From assembly GCF_011762005.1 (NCBI RefSeq), contig NZ_JAASQU010000003.1, positions 124,001 to 188,000 of the forward strand: a stretch of DNA of 64,000 nucleotides. Reading direction: 5' to 3'. The notes beneath the pieces are model-generated. The model had not been told where the DNA came from, searched no databases, and saw nothing but the letters and a program-made list of their open reading frames with translations. Every line of letters starts with the position of its first letter. Position 1 is the first letter of the stretch. A program made the position numbers and the translations under genes. Origin of the DNA: Qipengyuania flava. GTDB lineage: Bacteria; Pseudomonadota; Alphaproteobacteria; Sphingomonadales; Sphingomonadaceae. Of this stretch, positions 9,257-15,764 are shown piece by piece.

Positions 9257-9669
9257 TTTGGGCGATCCTTCTCGGCTTCGCATTGTTCGCAATTTCGCTC
9301 TACTTCCACATGTGGATGCTGCGCGGAGCGAAGGCCGTGTCGCCGCCTGGCAAAGATCCTCGTCATCTGCGTCTACTGGCTGGGTCGAGCCTCGTTCTCG
9401 TTAGCCACTTGGTGATCGCGGGGATTTTCGCAGGAGGCATGTATCTCGCATCGGCTTGGGGCTTGGGCAGCCTTGAGAAGGACGTCATCGATAGCTGGAT
9501 GGACTATTACTATTTCGCGTTGATCACGATTTCGACCGTCGGTCTCGGCGATATTCTCCCAGCGGGCCACATGCGTGCGCTTTCTGGGATCGCGTCGCTG
9601 ACAGGTTTCCTGATGATCAGCTGCACCGCCCAATATGTCTACCAAACGATGAGCAAACAGGAGGAATGA
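9253..9669 (+). CDS. Two-TM potassium-channel-like protein
   Basis: A 138-residue membrane protein with an extra N-terminal helix, a helix near residues 45-65, a pore-helix region and the selectivity-filter motif ISTVGLGD (canonical TVGxGD), then a last helix (SGIASLTGFLMISCTAQYVY). It therefore has the pore unit of bacterial K+ channels but no visible cytoplasmic gating domain. I start at ATG 9253, which overlaps the previous stop by ATGA; a GTG at 9241 is also open. A K+ pore inside a copper operon is unusual and may balance charge or osmotic effects (speculative). Confidence 0.8.
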   Translation: MIWAILLGFALFAISLYFHMWMLRGAKAVSPPGKDPRHLRLLAGSSLVLVSHLVIAGIFAGGMYLASAWGLGSLEKDVIDSWMDYYYFALITISTVGLGDILPAGHMRALSGIASLTGFLMISCTAQYVYQTMSKQEE

Positions 9670-9670
9670 C

Positions 9671-10264
9671 ATGGCGAACAGCGAGCAACACGAGCACGAG
9701 GGAGGCGGCGGCAACTACTGGCGCTTCATGGCGATGGTCTCGACCTCGACCGTCATCATGTTCTTCCTCATGTATGCCAACACCTTCGATGCCGATCACC
9801 TATTTTGGAGCGAAACCCGCTTCTGGATGATGTTCGTCATGGGCGCGATGATGATGGTCGTCATGCTCCTCTTCATGTGGGGCATGTATAAGGACCGGAC
9901 GAAGAACTTCATCATCTTGGGCGTTGGGGCAATCGTTTTTGCGCTCGCCCTCTGGCTCGTGCGCAGTCAGACGACGGTCGACGACGAGGAATACATGGCG
10001 GCGATGATCCCGCACCACTCGATCGCGATCATGACCAGCGAGCGTGCGAGTATCAAGGATCCGCGGGTGCGGAAGCTCGCCCACGATATCATTCTCGCCC
10101 AGCGACGTGAGATCGCGCAGATGAAGTATCTCATCGCGGACATTGAAGAAAACGGCGTGCGGACGGAAGAGCGCCTGCCGGAAGAGATCGAGGCACCGCG
10201 CGCTCCTCCACCATCGCTCGCACCGGAACCGCTTGAGACACCCGAGGAAGGAGCAGAACAATGA
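9671..10264 (+). CDS. DUF305 membrane-anchored protein
   Basis: A 197-residue protein with three to four N-terminal helices, several Met-rich (MMFVMGAMMMVVMLLFMWGM), then a DUF305 domain with the core motif MAAMIPHHSIAIMTSERA and a helical segment ILAQRREIAQMKYLI. DUF305 proteins are ferritin-like helical proteins common in copper/silver resistance loci. A Pro/Glu-rich tail of ~30 residues ends the protein. GGAGGAA lies just upstream of the start, and the stop overlaps the next gene by ATGA. The Met-rich helices and the HH pair suggest copper binding. Confidence 0.87.
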   Translation: MANSEQHEHEGGGGNYWRFMAMVSTSTVIMFFLMYANTFDADHLFWSETRFWMMFVMGAMMMVVMLLFMWGMYKDRTKNFIILGVGAIVFALALWLVRSQTTVDDEEYMAAMIPHHSIAIMTSERASIKDPRVRKLAHDIILAQRREIAQMKYLIADIEENGVRTEERLPEEIEAPRAPPPSLAPEPLETPEEGAEQ

Positions 10265-10746
10265 AGACGCGACTGATACTACTGGCTAGCCTGTCTGCCG
10301 TTCTGGCCGGGTGCAACAAGAACACTGCCATCGGCAATGATCGGGAAGCACATCTCGACCCACCGGCCAAAGCTTCTTCGATCGAACCTGCCGCCAGTGC
10401 ATTGCAGGGCGTGGCTACCGCACTGGTAAAGCCGGAGACAATGACCGATGCCGATATCGCCGCAATCGGTGGCGACCAGGGGCGCTGCGTGTTCCGCCTG
10501 ACCGAGGTGGGTTTCCCAACCTTTGTCTACGAGCCAAACGGGTCCGGATTCATCAAGCTCAACGGCAAGTTGATACCGGTCGAGCCTGATGGCGCGGATC
10601 GCTTCACGAGCGGCGGACTGCTGGTCACAACGCAGATGCTCGATGACGAAGGAAACGCCGGTTTGCAGGCGCAGCAGTTGATCGTGGTTCCGCCGGGAGC
10701 GGAAGACGAACTAGGTTACAGAGGCTACGTCATTTGCGGCCGCTAG
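10261..10746 (+). CDS. Hypothetical lipoprotein of the copper block
   Basis: A 161-residue protein with a lipoprotein signal (ILLASLSAVLAGC). A mature domain of ~110 residues includes DQGRCVFRLTEVGFPTFVYEPNGSGFIKLNGKLIPVEP and ends VICGR, so two cysteines could form a disulfide. I do not recognise the family with certainty. It closes the run of ATGA-coupled envelope genes begun at 6951 and is probably periplasmic. No metal-binding motif stands out. Confidence 0.7.
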   Translation: MKTRLILLASLSAVLAGCNKNTAIGNDREAHLDPPAKASSIEPAASALQGVATALVKPETMTDADIAAIGGDQGRCVFRLTEVGFPTFVYEPNGSGFIKLNGKLIPVEPDGADRFTSGGLLVTTQMLDDEGNAGLQAQQLIVVPPGAEDELGYRGYVICGR

Positions 10747-11058
10747 TGCTCTAAACCTGGACGTCTAAAAACCACGCGCTGCATGGGAGAGAAATTCGAC
10801 ATTTCTCCCGACCAGAGAGGCGATCACGATTGCCGTTGAAGTTGTCGCGCTGCGCGTCCCGTGGGGCTGGAAATACTCCGACCGAATGCCCGATTTTGGG
10901 GACATCGGATTGATCCCAGTCGCTATGTGGCTCGTGGCTCCACTCCCTGCACTCGGGCTCGCTGCGCGTAGCATCTTAAAATCCAAACGGAGTGGCGTTT
11001 CGATAACAATAGCGTCCAGGCATCTGCGCACAGCGAACAAACAAGAAAAGGAGAGAAC
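10747..11058. other. 312-base gap with a possible gene remnant
   Basis: No convincing gene. A frame open from about 10,820 across 10,886-11,110 would encode a protein-like stretch (WGWKYSDR, then a hydrophobic IPVAMWLVAPLPALGLAAR segment), but it has no standard start with a ribosome site and runs into the next gene. It could be a decayed membrane-protein fragment. AAAAGGAGAG at 11,045-11,054 is the ribosome site of the next gene. Confidence 0.4.
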
Positions 11059-12411
11059 GTGCTGCTCGAAAAGATCAAGACCCCCGGTCTATCCCACCTT
11101 TCCTATTTGATCGGATCGGGCGGTCAGGCCGCTGTTATCGACCCTCGAAGGGACTGCGAAATCTATGTGGAGAAAGCACGAAACGAAGGCCTGCGGATCA
11201 CTCATATCTTCGAGACCCATCGCAACGAAGACCTGGTTTCCGGTGCGCCCATCCTCGCTGAGCTGACCGGGGCGGAAGTATTCCACGGCCCCAACGCGGA
11301 CGGCGAGGTGGAATACGCAAAGACCACGAGAGAAGGCGACTGCTACGCGATCGGACAGCTCGAGATCCGCGTCCTCGAAACTCCGGGCCACACCTTCGAC
11401 CACGTCGCCTATGCCATCTTCGATAGCGAGTATCCCGACAAGGCAGTCGGCGTGTTCACCGGCGACGCGCTGTTTGTCGGCGATGTCGGCCGAACCGATT
11501 TCTATCCCGATCGCAAGCGCGAGGTCGCGGGCCTTCTTTTCGAGTCGCTCCGCAAGATTTGCGATCTGGGCGACCAGGCGATCATTTATCCTGCCCATGG
11601 TGCCGGTTCGGTGTGCGGATCCGGTATGGCGGACAGGGAGTTTTCGACGGTCGGTCACGAGCGCCGCAACAACCCGATGCTCCAGATGAAGGACCGGGAG
11701 GCGTTCATCGATCGCAAGGTAAACGAACACCACTACCAGCCGCCTTATTTCCGGCTGATGGAACACCTCAACCTGGTGGGCGGCGATGCCGCACCGCGCG
11801 TGCTCAAACCCCAACCGATGAGCCTTGGCGAACTGTCGTCCTGCGATGCCGACAGGGTTATCGATGTCCGAGAGCCGCTTGCCTATGCGGCGGGGCATCT
11901 GCCGGGCAGCATCAACCTGCCGGTCGGCATGATCCCGGCCTTTGCCGGATGGTTCGTTGGCAAAGGCGAAAAGCTCGCGCTGGTGGCTTCGTCGCAGGAC
12001 CAGCTATCAACCACGATGGAGCATCTGGTGAGGATTGCGCTCGATAACATCGTCGGGGGGTATGTCGGTGTGGTCCCAGCCGCAGCCTCGGGGAAAACCA
12101 TGCGCTCGATCCCGATGATCGGGACGCAAGAAGTCGAGCGCCGTTTGCAGGAAAAATCCGGCGACTGGACCTTGCTCGACGTGCGAGATGCCGACGAGCG
12201 GCAGGCGCAAGCGATAAAGGGGTCTCGCCACATCTATGTCGGCGAACTGAACGAGAAGTGGAACGAGCTCGACCGCAGTCAGCGCTACACACTCATGTGC
12301 GCGAGCGGCATGCGCGCGACCGTCGCCGCCGGCTGGCTTGATGCGCATGGGTTCGACCATCTCGATGTCTTTTTGGGTTCGATGGGCGCTTGGAAGTCGG
12401 CACACGGGTGA
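11059..12411 (+). CDS. MBL-fold hydrolase fused to two rhodanese domains (persulfide dioxygenase-like)
   Basis: A 450-residue protein starting at GTG after a strong AAAAGGAGAG site. Residues 1-240 are a metallo-beta-lactamase fold with THRNED at 53-58 in place of THxHxDH, then TPGHTFDH, FTGDALFVGDVGR and PAHGAGSVCGSG. This variant is common among ETHE1/Blh-type persulfide dioxygenases. The first rhodanese domain lacks a Cys at the active loop (ALVASSQDQ); the second has it (LMCASGMRA, Cys414). It probably oxidises glutathione persulfide or moves sulfane sulfur. It lies next to an arsR gene, but that regulator has no cysteine. Confidence 0.87.
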   Translation: MLLEKIKTPGLSHLSYLIGSGGQAAVIDPRRDCEIYVEKARNEGLRITHIFETHRNEDLVSGAPILAELTGAEVFHGPNADGEVEYAKTTREGDCYAIGQLEIRVLETPGHTFDHVAYAIFDSEYPDKAVGVFTGDALFVGDVGRTDFYPDRKREVAGLLFESLRKICDLGDQAIIYPAHGAGSVCGSGMADREFSTVGHERRNNPMLQMKDREAFIDRKVNEHHYQPPYFRLMEHLNLVGGDAAPRVLKPQPMSLGELSSCDADRVIDVREPLAYAAGHLPGSINLPVGMIPAFAGWFVGKGEKLALVASSQDQLSTTMEHLVRIALDNIVGGYVGVVPAAASGKTMRSIPMIGTQEVERRLQEKSGDWTLLDVRDADERQAQAIKGSRHIYVGELNEKWNELDRSQRYTLMCASGMRATVAAGWLDAHGFDHLDVFLGSMGAWKSAHG

Positions 12412-12542
12412 CCGGGTAGCAGTTCCTCAAATGGGGGGACGAATGGCCCAATTCCCTAGCTTTCCACAAGTAGCAAGAAGCCCAATTATCGGTGCATTTA
12501 AGGCCATGAACCGGAGCCCACGACGGTTCGAGAAGTCTCGGA

Positions 12543-12818
12543 TCATCCAGCGGCTCTCAAGAGAAAAGCAACCAAGCTGCGCAACGCATCACGTTTCGCC
12601 CGGTAGGTGACTGAGCGGCCCTCCTTTGTCGAAGAGACCAGCCCTGCATTTCGTAATACCGATAAGTGGACCGAGGCATTATTGGGCATTGTGTCCGTTT
12701 GCTCAGCAACCTCACTAGATGTGATACCGTCGGCTGCTCTCGCAATGGCCAGAAAAATCTCCAGCCTCGTAGGCTGAGCAAGGGCACTGAGTTGCGCGAC
12801 GATTTCCATTTTTTCCAT
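12543..12818 (-). CDS. ArsR-family transcriptional repressor
   Basis: A ~91-residue winged-helix protein: LAQPTRLEIFLAIARA (helix 1-2), TSSEVAEQTDTMPNNASVHLSVLRNAGLV (helix-turn-helix) and STKEGRSVTYRAK (wing). I use ATG 12,818, preceded by AGGAG; ATG 12,809 and a TTG at 12,854 are alternatives. It has no cysteine, so neither the ArsR/SmtB CxC site nor the BigR thiol switch is present; the inducer is unknown. It is divergent from the gene pair at 12,957-14,190 across a large palindrome that is the likely operator. Confidence 0.88.
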   Translation of the reverse strand: MEKMEIVAQLSALAQPTRLEIFLAIARAADGITSSEVAEQTDTMPNNASVHLSVLRNAGLVSSTKEGRSVTYRAKRDALRSLVAFLLRAAG

Positions 12819-12858
12819 TCTCCTGCTGATAGCGCTAGCAATCCCTACCGACAAGTTG

Positions 12859-12892
12859 ATTCAATGCTTCAATACCTATTGAATTATTGAAT
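12859..12892. promoter_or_regulatory. Double palindromic operator between arsR and the exonuclease pair
   Basis: Inner half-sites TTCAATA (12,868-12,874) and TATTGAA (12,877-12,883) flank CC. Outer half-sites ATTCAAT (12,859-12,865) and ATTGAAT (12,886-12,892) share the same centre, so 34 bases form one nested near-perfect palindrome. It lies 41 bases before arsR and 65 before the rightward genes. AT-rich inverted repeats of this size are typical ArsR-family sites. Control of both directions is inference. Confidence 0.7.
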
Positions 12893-12956
12893 TAACTGGT
12901 TATGTCGGATTTGCGAGGTGCCGGAATGTCCGGCGCGCAATACGAGGAGCGGTGCG

Positions 12957-13340
12957 ATGAGCGATGCCGCAGACTTTAAATTCGACAACCCTTTGGAGCC
13001 CACTCCCGCAGATTGGAAACTCGATCCTCTCGAGGAAAATAGCGGGGGTATCATTACAGTTCAGCGCGTCTCTTTGGTGCGCATCGTGTGCGTTGCTGCT
13101 GAGACTGGGGCGCGTATGCAGCGCGACGGTTTGTCCGACGATCCGGTCAGTTGGATGATGTCGCCCCTGGAACTGTTTGGAGGCCTCGCTCCAATCGAGG
13201 CCTGCCTGGAACGGCTGCCCTGTTCGAAAGCAATCCTGTTGCACGGGCTGGGCCTCGCTCTCGACGCAGATTCTGAATCCATAGGTAAGCTGGTCGGCAG
13301 TGAGCAGCCAGTCAACCATCCGGAGCCGGTTCATGCCTGA
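12957..13340 (+). CDS. Small protein, possibly Xre/MbcA/ParS toxin-binding-like
   Basis: A 127-residue soluble protein from ATG 12,957 with GAGGAG seven bases upstream. The segment SWMMSPLELFGGLAPIEACLERLP resembles the W-x-x-P-LxGxxPIE core of Xre/MbcA/ParS-type (DUF2384) antitoxin domains, but the match is loose and I could not test it. The C-terminus overlaps the exonuclease start by eight bases, so the two are translated together. It may be an antitoxin or a regulator of the nuclease; the family call is tentative. Confidence 0.55.
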   Translation: MSDAADFKFDNPLEPTPADWKLDPLEENSGGIITVQRVSLVRIVCVAAETGARMQRDGLSDDPVSWMMSPLELFGGLAPIEACLERLPCSKAILLHGLGLALDADSESIGKLVGSEQPVNHPEPVHA

Positions 13341-14190
13341 TCCGGCGAACTCTGATATCCGTCAACTTCGTCGTGTGGATCTGCGTGTCGGCGAAACAGG
13401 TGAAGGTGATCCGGACGCCCCCTCTCGGGTTGCGGCGGTGATTGACGTCGAGACTACGGGCCTCAATCAGGAGGCTGATAGCGTGATCGAGCTTGCCGTT
13501 CGCCGTTTCAGGTTTGATCCCGGTGGACACATCGTGGAGATCGGACGCTCATGGTGCTGGCGTGAAGACCCCGGCGTGCCCCTTAGCGATGACATTATCC
13601 GAATTACCGGCATCACCAACCAAGACCTCCGTGGGCATCAGATCGACGATTATCTAGCGACCCAGATTATCGCCTCAGCTGATCTGGTCATTGCTCATAA
13701 TGCGTCTTTCGACCGCCCCATGGTTGAGAAACGACTGACCAACCTTCCTAGGAAGCAATGGGCCTGCTCTTGTCAGGAGATTGATTGGGTCAGTGCAGGC
13801 TTCGAGGGCCGCTCTCTCGGCTGGCTGTGCGCGCAAGCCGGCTGGTTCTACGACGCGCATAGGGCGCAGGGTGACGTCGACGCACTTATTCAGCTCCTTC
13901 GGCACGAGCGGACAGATGGCCGGCCCTTGCTCTTTGAGCTCGACGATAAGTCTTCGTCCTACAGCTTTCTTTTGGAGGCTGTGGGGTCAGCCTTTTCGAC
14001 AAAGGACATGCTGCGGCTGCGCGGTTATCGCTGGGATCCTAAAGAGCAGGTCTGGTGGCGTGAAGTCTTCGAAGCCGATTTCGTTGCCGAACAGTCATGG
14101 CTCGAGATCGAAATTTACGCGCATGATAAAGGCGCTAGAGCCTTGGGGCCCCGTGTCACGCGCCGCGATGCATACAGCCGATACCGGTAA
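13333..14190 (+). CDS. DEDDh 3'-5' exonuclease (DnaQ-like) with extra C-terminal domain
   Basis: A 285-residue protein. Residues 33-190 carry all catalytic motifs: IDVETTG (Asp38, Glu40), HNASFD (Asp127) and HRAQGD (His176, Asp181). A second part, about residues 215-270, has LRLRGYRWDPKEQVWWREV, an accessory domain seen on many stand-alone bacterial and plasmid-borne exonucleases. It degrades DNA or RNA from the 3' end; the natural target is unknown. It is coupled to the small gene before it and ends 36 bases from the convergent CBASS effector gene. Confidence 0.88.
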   Translation: MPDPANSDIRQLRRVDLRVGETGEGDPDAPSRVAAVIDVETTGLNQEADSVIELAVRRFRFDPGGHIVEIGRSWCWREDPGVPLSDDIIRITGITNQDLRGHQIDDYLATQIIASADLVIAHNASFDRPMVEKRLTNLPRKQWACSCQEIDWVSAGFEGRSLGWLCAQAGWFYDAHRAQGDVDALIQLLRHERTDGRPLLFELDDKSSSYSFLLEAVGSAFSTKDMLRLRGYRWDPKEQVWWREVFEADFVAEQSWLEIEIYAHDKGARALGPRVTRRDAYSRYR

Positions 14191-14226
14191 GAGTGCCCAA
14201 TGCGCCAAGGCCTTCTACAGCGGCTC

Positions 14227-15303
14227 CTAGCGCTGAAATAGTTCGGGCCGACTACGCCCTGCGACCGGCATGACTACTGCCCAGGGAAATTTCAGTGGGT
14301 CAGCATTCTCATACTGGTTGACCAATAATTTCGGCAGATTGCGCTTATCATAGAGGGTTCCCAGCCTAATTGACAGGCTTGCGGGCGCTGCAAGAAAAAG
14401 TGAAATTTCTGAAATGCCATCTCTTGCCAGACCCATAATGGTATCCAAAAATTGCTGGCCTAGAGCCTGCTGCTTTTTCTCTGACCAGTGCGATGCTGTC
14501 GATCGATCCGCCAAGTCTAATCTTATGATCGGCGCACTGGGCTCTACCAATCTTATGTCAGCGTCAAGGACGTCATAAGATGCCGAAACAGCCAGAACGG
14601 CGCGAGAGTCTGTCTTGCAAACCTCACTCATGCCCGTGATCGCAAACCTTTTCCCATCGTCCTCATCATCTAAGGCGCGCCACATCTGCGACTTGCGGTC
14701 CCAGTCCATCAGGATGGTTTTGTGTTCGTCATCTACAATGACGCCCAACAAGAAAAGCAAAGGAACCGGCGCCAATCCTCCTAAGGCGAAGGTTACGTCA
14801 GATCGGTCGACGCCGCTTACGCGGCGCGCGATGTCATCAGGGAGGCCGGACAATCTCTCGAGGGCCCTATCCGGGCTTACGATTTGCCCATCTACGATCC
14901 TTTGCCGAACGTCGACGGTAAACGCGTCGCGACGCCCCTTCACTGCAGGAGATATTGCGTTCTCCAATGGCTCGCCGGCCCAATCTCGCAAGCCTCGAGC
15001 CTCAATCACAATCACTTTTTTACGATTTTCCAGCCGGACATCACGCACGATGAGGACCAGTCCGATAACGACGAGCGCTGTAGCGACAAGAAAGACAGCC
15101 CCAGTAAGAACGGCTGCTCCCCCTGAGCTGTCCCAGCTGAAGATAAAAGGCCCGTCTTTGGTCGGAATGGTAACGCCGACCGAAAGCCCGACCAAAGCCA
15201 CAACGAAGAGACCAGCGCCAATTCTGGTTAACCTCAACCCGATGGATCGGCGACGGAAGAGCCAGTCGATCAGCGAACGCAAAAAATACTTGGTCAAGGT
15301 CAC
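14227..15303 (-). CDS. cap14: CBASS effector with two TM helices and a SAVED domain (Cap14-like)
   Basis: A 358-residue protein starting at GTG, overlapping the cap3 stop by GTGA. The N-terminus has two helices (about 27-46 and 62-86) in a basic context; the rest is cytosolic. The region from about 150 on fits SAVED: GGLAPVPLLFLLGVIVDD, an acid-rich MDWDRKSQMWRALDDEDD, and the late ISLFLAAPASLSIRLGTLYD and PWAVVMPV segments. SAVED binds cyclic oligonucleotides made by CD-NTases; the two helices would then disrupt the membrane and kill or arrest the infected cell. It is placed last in the operon. Confidence 0.85.
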   Translation of the reverse strand: MTLTKYFLRSLIDWLFRRRSIGLRLTRIGAGLFVVALVGLSVGVTIPTKDGPFIFSWDSSGGAAVLTGAVFLVATALVVIGLVLIVRDVRLENRKKVIVIEARGLRDWAGEPLENAISPAVKGRRDAFTVDVRQRIVDGQIVSPDRALERLSGLPDDIARRVSGVDRSDVTFALGGLAPVPLLFLLGVIVDDEHKTILMDWDRKSQMWRALDDEDDGKRFAITGMSEVCKTDSRAVLAVSASYDVLDADIRLVEPSAPIIRLDLADRSTASHWSEKKQQALGQQFLDTIMGLARDGISEISLFLAAPASLSIRLGTLYDKRNLPKLLVNQYENADPLKFPWAVVMPVAGRSRPELFQR

Positions 15304-15764
15304 ACCCCTTGGATTTCGGCCGGCGCTGCATCACGGCCGCGCTGAAAAAGAGTGCAAGATGCGCTCAGTTTCCACCACCAATCCAGCCGGACGATCAAAA
15401 GGACCGCGAAATCAATCTGTCTTTCTCCGTGCACAAGTTCGAACATCGACCCGGCATCTTGAATGCTCGGATTCACCGGGAAACTTGGATGGGAGTGCCA
15501 TTCTCCCAAATAATTGAACCGGTCATATTCATTGCCCGTTCGTTCGAAAAAATCATGCAGGGCTTGTGAGTGAATCTCAGGGCTACGAACGAAATGCGCT
15601 CGACCGCCCGTTTCATTATCGACAGTAAGATCTACGATCCTGAAATGACCAGGGCTGAGTTGCTCGCCCATGATCACTCCACCAATCTCGCGTCTGCCGG
15701 AGCGACGCAGCGAACTACGTAGCTTCCACCTGATGGACGAACCTATCTCAACCCTCATCGTCAT
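15300..15764 (-). CDS. cap3: CBASS JAB/JAMM isopeptidase Cap3
   Basis: A 154-residue protein from ATG 15,764, just inside the cap2 end; a longer frame to 15,872 would overlap cap2 much more. The JAMM zinc-protease motif is complete: Glu34 (GGVIMGE), His90 and His92 in GEWHSHPSFPVNPS, Ser100 and Asp103. In type II CBASS, Cap3 cuts the bond Cap2 makes between the CD-NTase C-terminus and its targets and so restrains the system. It overlaps cap2 by 17 bases and cap14 by 4. Confidence 0.92.
   Translation of the reverse strand: MTMRVEIGSSIRWKLRSSLRRSGRREIGGVIMGEQLSPGHFRIVDLTVDNETGGRAHFVRSPEIHSQALHDFFERTGNEYDRFNYLGEWHSHPSFPVNPSIQDAGSMFELVHGERQIDFAVLLIVRLDWWWKLSASCTLFQRGRDAAPAEIQGV

Noticed and set aside
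12543..12818. BigR-type sulfide sensor call for the ArsR gene
   Set aside because: BigR needs two cysteines; this protein has none.
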